From the NCBI RefSeq assembly GCF_041051975.1, contig NZ_CP163435.1, positions 5,613,001-5,677,000 on the forward strand: DNA of 64,000 nt, given 5' to 3'. Numbering within the stretch: the first letter of the stretch is position 1; each line of letters begins with the position of its first letter. The notes under the pieces are model-generated. The model did not search any database, was not told the DNA's origin, and saw only the letters and a list, made by a program, of their open reading frames with translations. The stretch comes from Streptomyces sp. R21. GTDB taxonomy: Bacteria > Actinomycetota > Actinomycetes > Streptomycetales > Streptomycetaceae. The translations under genes were made by a program, and so were the position numbers. Below, one piece after another: positions 7,716 through 16,490 of this stretch.

Positions 7716-8300
7716 TCAGTCGCGGGGGAACGTGGCCGTGTCGAGGGTGAGGTCGAGGAGTGTGTGGGTCAGGTCGATCCGCTCGCCGAAGTCGAACCTG
7801 GACTCGGTGCGGTACTCACCGTCCTTGGGGTCGGTGAAGAGGTGGCAGCGGCCCTGGTAGGGATCGGCGATGAGGTAGACGGGGACGTCGGCCTGCGCGT
7901 ACGCGGCCTTCTTCGGCCCGTAGTCGTTCATACCGGTCCCGCGGGAGATGACCTCGGCGACGAACTCGACGTCCTCGTGGCACCAGCCGCGCTCCGGGTC
8001 GCGTTCCGCATCGTCACGCAGCTTCATCACGTCGGGGCAGAAGCCGTTCTCGAAGCCGGGGAAGTCGATGCGCACATCCGACCTCACCTTGACGTCCATC
8101 CCGAACCTGTCCTCCAGCGCCCGGATGATCCTGCGAATGATCTCAAAGTGTGTGTCCCGCTGCGGCACCATATGGACGGCCCCCTCGACGACCTCGGCCT
8201 TGATTCCTTCGGGGACCACCCGCTCCAGTAGCTCGAACCACTCGTCGAGGTGCTGGGCGTTGTCGTCGGCCATCGCGATCCTGTCTTCAAGGACGGTCAT
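7716..8300 (-). CDS. Uma2 family (DUF820) PD-(D/E)XK nuclease-like protein
   Basis: 194 residues from ATG 8300. Uma2 proteins have a PD-(D/E)XK endonuclease-like fold and are multiplied in Streptomyces and cyanobacteria; biological role unknown. Visible: FELLERVVPEGIKAEVVEGAVHMVP (strand-helix start), RIDFPGFENGFCPDVMKL (PD motif), and VEFVAEVISRGTGMNDYGPKKAAYA, in which EVISxGTxxxDxxxK provides the acidic/Lys active site. The catalytic residues look intact. It follows the AKR gene's start by 50 bp on the same strand. Confidence 0.88.
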   Translation of the reverse strand: MTVLEDRIAMADDNAQHLDEWFELLERVVPEGIKAEVVEGAVHMVPQRDTHFEIIRRIIRALEDRFGMDVKVRSDVRIDFPGFENGFCPDVMKLRDDAERDPERGWCHEDVEFVAEVISRGTGMNDYGPKKAAYAQADVPVYLIADPYQGRCHLFTDPKDGEYRTESRFDFGERIDLTHTLLDLTLDTATFPRD

Positions 8301-8387
8301 CGTGGCGCTCCGCCCCGGCCGCTCCCGGTCGAGTGCAGCCGCGCAGTACAACGATACGCACGGTGACCGGGCAACGCCGGGAATCGG

Positions 8388-9071
8388 TCAGGCGGTTCCG
8401 GCCGTGTACGGCTCGCCCAGGTCCCAGGCCTGGTACATCGCCTCCGCGAAACCCTCCGCGATCTTGTGCTCGCCGCTCGCGTTCGGGTGCGTGCCGTCGT
8501 ACGTGTCGAAGTCGACGTCGTACGACGGCGGGGGCGAGGCCAGCAGCAGCGGGGAGCGGGGTTCGTCGAGGTCGGCGACGGCCTTGGCGAGCAGCTCGTT
8601 GAAGGCGGCGACCTCGGCGGCGAACGGGGCGTCCGTCTCGGCGCGCACGTTCGGTATCACCGGGAGCACGACCATGCGCACGCGCGGGTTCGCCGCGCGG
8701 GCCTCGGCGATGAAGGTGCGCATGTTCTCCGCGGTCTGCCGGGCGTTCGTGTAGAAGCCCAGGTCGATCAGGCCGAGGGCGACCAGCAGGACGTCCGCGC
8801 GCTGCGAGCGCACCGCGTCGCCGATCAGCGGGGCCATGTGCAGCCAGCCCTCGCCCCAGCCGGCCAGGTGGGCGCGGGGAAAGTCCGGGTCCGCGTACTC
8901 GTACGACGTCGGGGCGTCCAGCGCCTTGTCGTAGAGCGTCTCGCGCGGGCCGACGATCCGGAACGGACCCCCGTACGTCGCGCGCAGGTGCTGCCACATC
9001 CGGTATCGCCATGTGTGTTCGCCCGCGCTACCGATCGTCTGGGAGTCGCCGACGGGCATGAACCTGAGCAT
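8388..9071 (-). CDS. SGNH/GDSL-family hydrolase
   Basis: Esterase/lipase-type hydrolase, 227 residues. Block I MPVGDSQTIG carries the nucleophile Ser; block V DGTHPNASGEHKIAEGF carries the Asp-His pair. The usual block III GxND is replaced by ALGLIDLGF, so the oxyanion-hole Asn is not obvious. No signal peptide from the chosen ATG at 9071, so it may be cytoplasmic; the frame is open up to 9131. It is divergent from the secreted protein at 9200. Confidence 0.82.
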   Translation of the reverse strand: MLRFMPVGDSQTIGSAGEHTWRYRMWQHLRATYGGPFRIVGPRETLYDKALDAPTSYEYADPDFPRAHLAGWGEGWLHMAPLIGDAVRSQRADVLLVALGLIDLGFYTNARQTAENMRTFIAEARAANPRVRMVVLPVIPNVRAETDAPFAAEVAAFNELLAKAVADLDEPRSPLLLASPPPSYDVDFDTYDGTHPNASGEHKIAEGFAEAMYQAWDLGEPYTAGTA

Positions 9072-9199
9072 CCGCACATCATCGTCGATCAGTGCGAGGG
9101 GCACGGGCGGCCGGGGTGTGAGGCTGGACACGCGGTCCGCCCTGTCTTCCCGGGGCGACCCGCGAACTCCCGGGCAGTGCGGGATGGCAGGCTTGGCGC

Positions 9200-10186
9200 A
9201 TGCGCATGCGCCGATCGTTTCCGTTCCTCGCCGGGGCCGCCCTCGTCGTCGCGCTGGCGGCGCCCACCGCCGTCGCCGCCGACGGGGACGAGGGGTTCAC
9301 CATCAAGGATCCCCGGATCACCGAGTCCAGCGGACTCGCCGCCTCGCATGCCCACCCCGGCATCTACTGGACGCACAACGACAGCGACGACGGACCGTAC
9401 CTGTACGCCGTCGACAGCAGCAGCGGCGAGACCGTCGCCCGGATCACGATGACCGGCGTCGGCAGGCCCCGCGACGTCGAGGCCATCTCCATCGGCCCCG
9501 ACGGCGACCTCTACGTAGGGGACATCGGCGACAACCTCGGCGGCAAGTGGTCCTATGTGTGGGTCTACAAGCTGCCCGAGCCGAAGGTGCTCAAGGACCA
9601 GACGATCCGTGCCACGCAGTACGTCGTGAAGTACGCGGACGGGGCCCGGGACGCGGAGGCGCTGATGGTGCACCCGAAGACCGGGCGGGTCTACATCGTC
9701 TCCAAGAACGAGGACGGCGGCGGCCTCTACGAAGCGCCGGCGCAGCTGACCACCTCCGGCACCAACGTCTTCAAGCGCATCGCCGACATCGACCTGTGGA
9801 CCACCGACGCGGCTTTCTCGCCCGACGGCAAACAGCTCGCCGTACGCGGGTACTTCGGCGGGATCGCCTACCAGTGGAAGGACGGCAGGCCCAAGCGGCA
9901 GGGCCGGCTGAACGTCCCGCTCCAGAGGCAGGGCGAGTCCGTCACCTATACCGCCGACGGCTCCGAGCTGATGTACGGCTCCGAGGGCACGAACAGCGAG
10001 GTGACGGCGGAGAGCGTGCCCGGCGGCGGCAGCGGGGGCAACTCGTCGTCCAAGGGCGGCGGTTCGGACTCCGCGGGCGGGAGCGGGGGCGGCGGCATGA
10101 ACGCCAACTTCAAGGTCGGCGCGCTCGCCCTCGCCGTAGCCCTGGCCCTGGTGTTCGGCCTGAAGCGGCTGCTCCGCAGGGACTGA
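9200..10186 (+). CDS. Secreted, membrane-anchored propeller-like protein
   Basis: 328 residues: signal peptide (about 1-27, ending AVAA), a beta-propeller-like region (about 30-270) with repeated strands such as GPYLYAVDSSSGETVARI, DGDLYVGDIGDN, TGRVYIVSKN and DAAFSPDGKQLAVRGY (PD40/WD-like), a Gly/Ser-rich linker (about 275-303), and a C-terminal hydrophobic helix followed by RLLRRD. This predicts an extracellular domain tethered to the membrane. No LPxTG sorting signal. No catalytic motif recognised; may bind a ligand or partner outside the cell. The ATG CGC ATG start leaves a choice between 9200 and 9206. Confidence 0.75.
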   Translation: MRMRRSFPFLAGAALVVALAAPTAVAADGDEGFTIKDPRITESSGLAASHAHPGIYWTHNDSDDGPYLYAVDSSSGETVARITMTGVGRPRDVEAISIGPDGDLYVGDIGDNLGGKWSYVWVYKLPEPKVLKDQTIRATQYVVKYADGARDAEALMVHPKTGRVYIVSKNEDGGGLYEAPAQLTTSGTNVFKRIADIDLWTTDAAFSPDGKQLAVRGYFGGIAYQWKDGRPKRQGRLNVPLQRQGESVTYTADGSELMYGSEGTNSEVTAESVPGGGSGGNSSSKGGGSDSAGGSGGGGMNANFKVGALALAVALALVFGLKRLLRRD

Positions 10187-10323
10187 GGGGCTCCTGCTCG
10201 TGCCCCTGCTTTCTGCCCCTGCTCCGCCGGTGGCGCCTCCGTGCAGGCGCTGATCGTCCCGATTGTCACGCGGAGGCTTGACGTGTTCATGCGTGCGGTC
10301 TTCCATGGGGTTGCGTGGCGTTG

Positions 10324-10337
10324 TGGGAGCGCTCCCA
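10324..10337. promoter_or_regulatory. CebR operator (cello-oligosaccharide repressor box)
   Basis: Perfect 14-bp palindrome TGGGAGCGCTCCCA, identical to the known Streptomyces CebR box, 40 nt before the cellulase start codon. CebR represses cellulolytic genes until cellobiose/cellotriose is present. No cebR gene is in the window. Confidence 0.92.
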
Positions 10338-10377
10338 CTCGTTCCGGGCCCGCGCCTCCCCGAGAGGAACCAGCGAC

Positions 10378-11895
10378 ATGCCCCTGGTACGAAGAGTGGT
10401 CGGCGTGCTCGTCGCCGCGCTCGTGGCCCTGTCCCTGACGGGCGCGCCCCCGGCGTCCGCCGCCACTGCCGAGGCCGCCGCGGGCGCCGGCTACTGGCAC
10501 ACGAGCGGGCGCCAGATCCTGGACGCGGCCAACCAGCCCGTGCGCATCGCCGGGATCAACTGGTTCGGCTTCGAGACCGCCAACTACGTGGTCCACGGCC
10601 TCTGGTCCCGCGACTACAAGAGCATGATCGACCAGATGAAGTCGCTGGGCTACAACACCATCCGGCTTCCCTACAGCGACGACATCTTCAAGTCCTCGAC
10701 CGTCCCCAACAGCATCGACTTCAGCAGTGGCAAGAACGCCGATCTGCAGGGGCTCAACTCCCTGCAGATCATGGACAAGCTCGTGTCGTACGCCGGTCAG
10801 GACGGGCTCAAGGTGATCCTGGACCGGCACCGTCCCGATGCGAGCGGGCAGTCGGCGCTCTGGTACACCTCCGCCGTACCGGAGTCGACGTGGATCGCCA
10901 ACCTCAAGGCGCTGGCGACGCGCTACAACGGCCAGGACACCGTCATCGGCATCGACCTGCACAACGAACCGCACGATCCCGCCTGCTGGGGCTGCGGGGA
11001 CACGGCGACGGACTGGCGCCTCGCCGCCCAGCGGGCCGGAAACGCCGTGCTGTCCGTCAACCCCCAGCTGCTGATCTTCGTGGAGGGCGTCCAGACCTTC
11101 AACGGCACGTCCGGCTGGTGGGGCGGCAACCTGATGGGGGTCGGGCAGTACCCGGTCCAGCTGAACGTGGCGAACCGGGTCGTGTACTCGGCCCACGACT
11201 ACGCCACCAGCGTCGCCCAGCAGAGCTGGTTCAACGATCCCTCGTTCCCCGCCAACATGCCGGGCGTGTGGGACAAGTACTGGGGCTACATCTTCAAGCA
11301 GAACATCGCCCCCGTCTGGGTCGGCGAGTTCGGTACGACGCTCCAGTCGACGATCGACCAGAAGTGGCTGGCCGCGCTCGTCTCGTACATGCGGCCCACC
11401 TCCACCTACGGCGCCGACAGCATCTCCTGGACCTTCTGGTCGTGGAACCCCAACTCCGGTGACACGGGCGGCATCCTGAAGGACGACTGGGCGACCGTGG
11501 ACACCGTGAAGGACGGCTACCTGGCGAGCGTCAAGGCGCCCGGCTTCCCGGGCACGGGCGGGGGCGGCGGAGGCGGTGGCGGCGGTGGAAGCACGGCCGC
11601 GTGCAGCGCCGCCTACACCGTCAGCAGCGACTGGGGCAGCGGCTTCAACGCCGAGGTCAAGGTGACGAACACGGGCAGCACGGCGATCAAGTCCTGGAAG
11701 GTCACCTGGACCTGGAGCGGCGCCCAGCAGATCACCAACATGTGGAACGCGTCGTACACCCAGAGCGGGACGACCGTGACCGCGTCCAACGCCGACCACA
11801 ACGGGGCGATCGCGGCGGGCGGTTCGGCGAGCTTCGGCTTCGGGGGCGCACCGGGCGGCGGAAGCGCGCCGAGCGTGAGCTGTACGGCGACGTGA
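10378..11895 (+). CDS. Secreted GH5 cellulase with C-terminal CBM2
   Basis: Endoglucanase-type enzyme, 505 residues. Order: signal peptide (about 1-30, ASAA), GH5 catalytic domain (about 35-385), Gly-rich linker (about 392-407), CBM2 cellulose-binding module with flanking Cys (about 410-505). Catalytic acid/base Glu197 is in IGIDLHNEPHD and nucleophile Glu317 in VWVGEFGTT. The start is ATG 10378 after GAGAGGAAC; an in-frame ATG at 10315 would read through the CebR box and is rejected. The CBM2 keeps the aromatic face residues in WKVTWTWSG and NMWNASY. The CebR box upstream indicates induction by cello-oligosaccharides. Followed by a strong terminator. Confidence 0.95.
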   Translation: MPLVRRVVGVLVAALVALSLTGAPPASAATAEAAAGAGYWHTSGRQILDAANQPVRIAGINWFGFETANYVVHGLWSRDYKSMIDQMKSLGYNTIRLPYSDDIFKSSTVPNSIDFSSGKNADLQGLNSLQIMDKLVSYAGQDGLKVILDRHRPDASGQSALWYTSAVPESTWIANLKALATRYNGQDTVIGIDLHNEPHDPACWGCGDTATDWRLAAQRAGNAVLSVNPQLLIFVEGVQTFNGTSGWWGGNLMGVGQYPVQLNVANRVVYSAHDYATSVAQQSWFNDPSFPANMPGVWDKYWGYIFKQNIAPVWVGEFGTTLQSTIDQKWLAALVSYMRPTSTYGADSISWTFWSWNPNSGDTGGILKDDWATVDTVKDGYLASVKAPGFPGTGGGGGGGGGGGSTAACSAAYTVSSDWGSGFNAEVKVTNTGSTAIKSWKVTWTWSGAQQITNMWNASYTQSGTTVTASNADHNGAIAAGGSASFGFGGAPGGGSAPSVSCTAT

Positions 11896-11930
11896 ACCGC
11901 ACGGCCCTGCGACGAGCAGCCGCATGACGA

Positions 11931-11960
11931 GGGGGCGCCCGGTGATCGCCGGGCGCCCCC
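11931..11960. terminator. Bidirectional terminator
   Basis: Perfect 12-bp stem GGGGGCGCCCGG/CCGGGCGCCCCC with loop TGATCG, between the convergent cellulase and serC genes. Confidence 0.88.
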
Positions 11961-11982
11961 TACGTCGTAGCGAAGACGACGG

Positions 11983-13101
11983 TTACAGCTTCTCGATCAC
12001 GTAGTCGATGCACTTCGTGAGCGCCTCGACGTCCGACGGGTCGATCGCCGGGAACATCGCGACGCGGAGCTGGTTGCGGCCGAGCTTGCGGTAGGGCTCG
12101 GTGTCGACGATGCCGTTGGCGCGCAGGGCCTTGGCGACGGCGGTGGCGTCGATCTCGTCGGAGAAGTCGATCGTGCCGATGACCTGGGAGCGCTTCGCCG
12201 GGTCGGTGACGAACGGGGTCGCGTACTTGCTCTCCTCGGCCCAGCTGTACAGGCGGGTCGAGGAGTCCTTGGTACGGGCCGTGGACCAGGCGAGGCCGCC
12301 CTGGCCGTTGATCCACTCCAGCTGCTCGTTGAGCAGGAACAGGGTGGCGAGGGCCGGGGTGTTGTACGTCTGGTTCTTGCGGGAGTTGTCGATCGCCGTG
12401 GGGAGCGAGAAGAACTCCGGTACGTGGCGGCCGCTCGCGTGGATCCGCTCGGCGCGCTCGATCGCGGCCGGGGAGAACACCGCGATCCACAGGCCGCCGT
12501 CGGAGGCGAAGGACTTCTGCGGGGCGAAGTAGTAGACGTCGGTCTCGGCGATGTCGACCGGGAGGCCGCCGGCGCCGGACGTGGCGTCCACGAGGACGAG
12601 GGAACCGGAGTCGGCACCTGCCACGCGCTTGATGGGGGCCGCGACACCGGTGGAGGTCTCGTTGTGGGTGAAGGCGTAGACGTCGACGCCCGCCTCGGGC
12701 GCCGGCTCCGGGTGGGTGCCGGGGTCGCTCGCGATCACGGTCGGCTCGGCCAGCCAGGGGGCGAGCTTGGCCGCCTTGGCGAACTTCGAGCTGAACTCAC
12801 CGAAGTTGAGGTGCTGCGACTTGTTCTCGATCAGGCCGTGCGTCGCCACGTCCCAGAACGCGGTCGAGCCGCCGTTGCCGAGGATGACCTCGTACCCCTC
12901 GGGGAGGGAGAAGAGGCTGCTCACGCCCTCGATGACCTTGCCGACCAGGTTCTTGACCGGGGCCTGGCGGTGGGAGGTACCGAGGAGGGATGTGCCGGTG
13001 GCGGCCAGCGCGTCCAGCGCTTCCGTCCGCACCTTGGAGGGGCCCGCGCCGAAACGTCCGTCGGCGGGCTTGATGTCAGCGGGAATCTGGATCTCAGCCA
13101 C
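11983..13101 (-). CDS. serC: Phosphoserine aminotransferase
   Basis: PLP-dependent enzyme of serine biosynthesis (3-phosphohydroxypyruvate + glutamate to phosphoserine), 372 residues, matching the actinobacterial SerC length. Start is GTG 13101 (VAEIQIPADIKPADGRFGAGPSK). Features: GAGPSKVR at the N-terminus, TSHRQAPVKNL, LGNGGSTAFWD, and PLP Lys196 in YYFAPQKSFASDGGLW; C-terminal RVAMFPAID. The frame is open to 13404, but the upstream part covers a Streptomyces intergenic repeat and is not coding-like. Housekeeping gene; monocistronic by context. Confidence 0.96.
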   Translation of the reverse strand: MAEIQIPADIKPADGRFGAGPSKVRTEALDALAATGTSLLGTSHRQAPVKNLVGKVIEGVSSLFSLPEGYEVILGNGGSTAFWDVATHGLIENKSQHLNFGEFSSKFAKAAKLAPWLAEPTVIASDPGTHPEPAPEAGVDVYAFTHNETSTGVAAPIKRVAGADSGSLVLVDATSGAGGLPVDIAETDVYYFAPQKSFASDGGLWIAVFSPAAIERAERIHASGRHVPEFFSLPTAIDNSRKNQTYNTPALATLFLLNEQLEWINGQGGLAWSTARTKDSSTRLYSWAEESKYATPFVTDPAKRSQVIGTIDFSDEIDATAVAKALRANGIVDTEPYRKLGRNQLRVAMFPAIDPSDVEALTKCIDYVIEKL

Positions 13102-13171
13102 GGGGGGAGCGTAGCTGTTTCGGGAAACCTGGGCGAAACGTCGTCCGTCCGGTGAGACGGGGCGGGTGGTG

Positions 13172-13235
13172 CTGGGGGCTCCGCCCCCAGACCCCCGTGT
13201 CGCGCTGACGCGCTCGTCCTCAAACGCCGGACAGG
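13172..13235. repeat. Streptomyces intergenic REP-like element
   Basis: Hairpin CTGGGGGC-TCC-GCCCCCAG (13172-13190) followed by the phrase CTCAAACGCCGGACAGGCT. The pair GGGGCTCCGCCCC... plus CTCAAACGCCGGA is a repeat seen many times in Streptomyces genomes, usually near gene ends. Here it directly follows the stop of the CYP154-like gene and probably also serves as its terminator. Confidence 0.75.
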
Positions 13236-14483
13236 CTAGATCTCCCGCAACCGCACCGGCACCTCGAACAGGTCGTTCTGCGTCACCACCGGCTTGTTGC
13301 GCAGCTCGGACGCCGGGACCGCCAGGTCGAGTGCTGGGAAGCGCTCGTACAGGGCAGGCAGCGCCACCCCCGCCTCCAGGCGGGACAAGGCCGCGCCGGG
13401 GCACACGTGCGGGCCGTGGCCGAAGGAGATGTGGCGGTTCTCCGACGTACGCGTGATGTCGAAGTCACCGGCACTCGGGCCGTGGGCCGTCTCGTCCCGC
13501 CCGATCGCGCCGTACGACACGATCAGCGCGTCGCCCGCCGGGATGACCTTGTCGCCGACGGGCACGTCCTCCGTGGCGAAGCGGATGAGGACGTGGGAGG
13601 TGGGCGTCGAGTAGCGGAGGGTCTCCTCGACGACCGTGGACCAGTCGGCCTCGCCGGAGAGGACGAGGGCGCGCTGCTCGGGGTGGGCGGAGAGGTTGAC
13701 GACGGCGTTCGCGATCAGGGAGATCGTCGTCTCGTGGCCGGCCGCGACCATCAGCTGGAGGGTGGAGACGATCTCCTCGTCGGTGAGGTGGTCGCCGTCC
13801 TCGGAGGCGAGGATCAGGGCGGAGGTGAGATCGTCGCCCGGCTCGGCGCGCTTGGCCGCGACCGTCTCCGCCATGATCCCGGCCAGCTCGGTGAGCGTGG
13901 CGATGACCTCGGCCGGCGGGGTCTGCGTCGAGAAGAACTTCTCGAAGAGCACCTTCAGGCGCGGCAGTTTCGCCTCGTCGATGCCCATCAGATCGGCGAT
14001 GACGAACATGGGGAGGGGATAGGCGAAGTCGGCCTTCAGGTCGACGACGTCGCTCTCCAGAGCGCCCAGGCCGTCGAGGAGCCCCTGCGTCAGCTTGGTG
14101 ATGCGGTCGCGCATCTGCTCCACGCGGCGCGGGGTGAGCGCCTGCGCGACCAGCGTGCGCATCCGGCGGTGGTCCGCGCCGTCCACGGTGAGCATGGAGC
14201 GGCCCGGGTTGGCGAGCCCGATCAGCGGCCAGTCGGGCGCTATCTCGCCGCGCTGCCAGGCGCCCCACACATTGATGTCCTTCACCAGACGCGGGTCGGT
14301 GAGCAGCGCGCGCGCCTCGGCGTGGTGCGTGACCGCCCAGACCGGGACGCCGCCGGGCAGCTCCACGGCGGCGAGCGGTCCCGCCGCACGCAGCCGGGCG
14401 CTCTCGCCGTCGAGGTCGGTGACGAAGGGGTCCAGGGGAATACGGGTCTCTTCGGTACGGGTCTCTTCGGTACCAGCGGTCAT
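13236..14483 (-). CDS. Cytochrome P450, CYP154-like, last gene of the conservon operon
   Basis: Soluble bacterial P450, 415 residues. I-helix oxygen-activation motif VAAGHETT, K-helix ExxR as EETLR, and heme-binding loop ISFGHGPHVCPGAALSR with ligand Cys361 are all intact, so it should be a functional monooxygenase with partner ferredoxin/reductase. The wording ADWSTVVEETLRY and the partnership with a CYP157 suggest the CYP154 family, as in S. coelicolor conservons. It starts 115 bp after the preceding P450. Two 12-nt repeats near the start encode EETRTEETR. No ferredoxin gene is nearby. Family number is from memory of motif style. Confidence 0.88.
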   Translation of the reverse strand: MTAGTEETRTEETRIPLDPFVTDLDGESARLRAAGPLAAVELPGGVPVWAVTHHAEARALLTDPRLVKDINVWGAWQRGEIAPDWPLIGLANPGRSMLTVDGADHRRMRTLVAQALTPRRVEQMRDRITKLTQGLLDGLGALESDVVDLKADFAYPLPMFVIADLMGIDEAKLPRLKVLFEKFFSTQTPPAEVIATLTELAGIMAETVAAKRAEPGDDLTSALILASEDGDHLTDEEIVSTLQLMVAAGHETTISLIANAVVNLSAHPEQRALVLSGEADWSTVVEETLRYSTPTSHVLIRFATEDVPVGDKVIPAGDALIVSYGAIGRDETAHGPSAGDFDITRTSENRHISFGHGPHVCPGAALSRLEAGVALPALYERFPALDLAVPASELRNKPVVTQNDLFEVPVRLREI

Positions 14484-14598
14484 GCGGGGGTGCCTCCAAG
14501 GGGCGGGGTAGGGGCATTGCGCATCGGCGTGCGGGCAGGGGTGCTCGCGCGCGGGCGTGGCGGGTGCTTGGGTGCGGCGAGTGCCTGGGGTGCGGGCT

Positions 14599-15807
14599 TC
14601 AGCGCGCCGGTACGGGGGTGAACCGCACCGGGAGCTCGGTCAGCCCCCGGAGCCACGGTGACGGCCGGCGGGTCAACTCCTGTTCGGGTACGGCGAGATC
14701 GATGTCCGGCAGCCGGTCGAGGACGACCTCGATGCCGGTGCGCGCGATGACCTCCGCGACCTCCTGCGCCGGGAACGGGCAGCGGTGCTCGCCGTGCCCG
14801 AAGGAGAAGTGCGCGTTGTTGCCGCCGGTGAGGGCGGAGCCGTCGGTGCGGACCTGCGGGTCGGAGTTGGCGCCCTGGAGGCCGAGGATCAGCAGCTCGC
14901 CCGCGCGGATGCGACGGCCGCCCAGCTGGGTGTCGCGAGAGGTCCAGCGACCGGCGATGTTCTGGGAGGGAGTGTCCTCCCACAGGACCTCGTTCATGGC
15001 CTCGGCGACACTGTGCCGGCCGCCGAACAGCGACGCCGCGAAACGGTCGTCGGTCAGCATCAGGCGCAGCGAGTTGCCGATCCAGTCGGCGGTCGGCTGG
15101 TGGCCGGCCGCCATCATGACCATCAGGTCCTGGGTGATCTCCTCCGGCGTGAAGCCGCTGTCGTTCGCGAGCATGCGCGACACGACGTCGTCCGCGGGCT
15201 GCGCCGCGCGGTCGGCCAGCAACTGAGCCATGGAGGACGCCAGATGCTGCTGTCCGGCCAGGGCGCCCTCCCGTCCGTTGATCATGTCGTTGAGAGCCGT
15301 GACGAGCCCCGGGCCCTGCTCCTCGGCGAAGCCGTAGAGGACGGCGAGGACGCGGACGGGCAGCAGGGCCGCGTAGTCCGCGATGAGGTCCGTCTCGCCC
15401 TTGGCGCACACCGCGTCGATGAGTTCGTCGGCGAACCTCTCCGCGTGCGCCCGCAGTTCGGAGGGGTCCACGGCCTCCAGGGCGTCGCTGATCATCCCGG
15501 CGCGCTCGCGGTGGCGTTCGCCGACCGTGTAGAGGATCGAGGGCTGCTTACGGCCGATCATCGGCAGCAGTGGCCAGTCGGCGGGGATGTTGTCCCACTG
15601 GCTCCACAGGTCGGAGTCGCGGCTGAACAGCACCGGGTCGCCGGTGACCTGGTGCAGTTCGCGGTAGCCGAGCACCAGCCAGGCGGGTATGTCGCCGTCG
15701 AGCACGACCGGCACCACCGAGCCGTGGTCGCGCCGCATCTCCCGGTACAGCTGGGCGGGTTCGGCATGGAACCTGGGCCCGCTGAGGGGCACGGGTGCGG
15801 GGGTCAC
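14599..15807 (-). CDS. Cytochrome P450, CYP157-like, lacking the ExxR motif
   Basis: 402 residues from GTG 15807, which overlaps the cvnD stop (GTGA). The heme loop FSFGHGEHRCPFPAQ with Cys343 is intact. The K-helix, normally ExxR, reads NEVLWEDTP: Glu273 is followed by Trp276 where Arg is otherwise invariant (codon 14980-14982). The I-helix reads MMAAGHQPTADW rather than AGxxT, so the usual acid-alcohol pair is also altered. Loss of ExxR is the published peculiarity of CYP157 enzymes in Streptomyces conservons, so this is a family trait, not decay; the frame is intact. Substrate unknown. Confidence 0.9.
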   Translation of the reverse strand: MTPAPVPLSGPRFHAEPAQLYREMRRDHGSVVPVVLDGDIPAWLVLGYRELHQVTGDPVLFSRDSDLWSQWDNIPADWPLLPMIGRKQPSILYTVGERHRERAGMISDALEAVDPSELRAHAERFADELIDAVCAKGETDLIADYAALLPVRVLAVLYGFAEEQGPGLVTALNDMINGREGALAGQQHLASSMAQLLADRAAQPADDVVSRMLANDSGFTPEEITQDLMVMMAAGHQPTADWIGNSLRLMLTDDRFAASLFGGRHSVAEAMNEVLWEDTPSQNIAGRWTSRDTQLGGRRIRAGELLILGLQGANSDPQVRTDGSALTGGNNAHFSFGHGEHRCPFPAQEVAEVIARTGIEVVLDRLPDIDLAVPEQELTRRPSPWLRGLTELPVRFTPVPAR

Positions 15808-16490
15808 AGGGCCAACTCCGGGGATTGAATGGGGCGTTCGTGGTCGATATGGGCGGCGCCCTGGGTGGCGTACAGGCTCTGCAGATGCTCGACCAGCGTG
15901 ATCAGCACCCGCTTGCTGGACTCCCTCGACCGGGCGTCGCAGTCGAGCAGCGGGACGTGCGGGTCGAGGTCGAGGGCCTCGCGGATCTGGGCGGGGGTGT
16001 GGACGGGGCCGCCGAAGTCGTTGCAGGCGACGATGAACGGCGTGCCGTGGTGCTCCAGGCGGTCGATCGCGTACCAGGAGTCGTCGATGCGCCGGGTGTC
16101 GACGAGGACGACCGCGCCGAGCGTGCCGGAGAAGAGCCGGTCCCACAGGAACCAGAAGCGCTCCTGCCCGGGCGCGCCGAACAGGTACAGCACGTTGTGC
16201 GCGTCGAGCGTGATGCGGCCGAAGTCGAAGGCGACGGTGGTCGCGGACTTGCCGCGCACCTCGCTGATGTCGTCGATGGCCTCACCGGCCCGCGTCATCG
16301 TCTCCTCGGTGTTGAGGGGACGTATCTCGCTCACGGAGCGGACCAGGGTCGTCTTGCCGACGCCGAAGCCGCCGACGACGACGATCTTCAGACCGTTGTC
16401 GGCGGAGGCACCCAGCGGGGTGCGCGCATCAGAGGGCCGGAAGTCCTCAGGAGTTGAGGGCCGGTGGTCCTCAGAGGTTACGGAGTCCAA
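15804..16490 (-). CDS. cvnD: Conservon GTP-binding protein CvnD
   Basis: Ras/Arf-like small GTPase of the MglA-related conservon group, 228 residues. Walker A GGFGVGKTT at about 40-48, switch-II-like LFGAPGQERFWFLW, and base-recognition VACNDF replacing NKxD. A non-conserved N-terminal tail (about 1-33) precedes the G-domain. In published work on the S. coelicolor conservon cvn9, CvnA-D form a membrane-associated complex resembling receptor/G-protein signalling. The start at ATG 16490 overlaps the cvnC end by 20 nt; a GTG at 16481 is possible. The P450 that follows is translationally coupled by GTGA. Confidence 0.92.
   Translation of the reverse strand: MDSVTSEDHRPSTPEDFRPSDARTPLGASADNGLKIVVVGGFGVGKTTLVRSVSEIRPLNTEETMTRAGEAIDDISEVRGKSATTVAFDFGRITLDAHNVLYLFGAPGQERFWFLWDRLFSGTLGAVVLVDTRRIDDSWYAIDRLEHHGTPFIVACNDFGGPVHTPAQIREALDLDPHVPLLDCDARSRESSKRVLITLVEHLQSLYATQGAAHIDHERPIQSPELAL

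Noticed and set aside
13172..13235. Mobile element or attachment site at the conservon edge
   Set aside because: The sequence matches a common dispersed Streptomyces hairpin repeat; no integrase, tRNA end or direct repeats flank the conservon.
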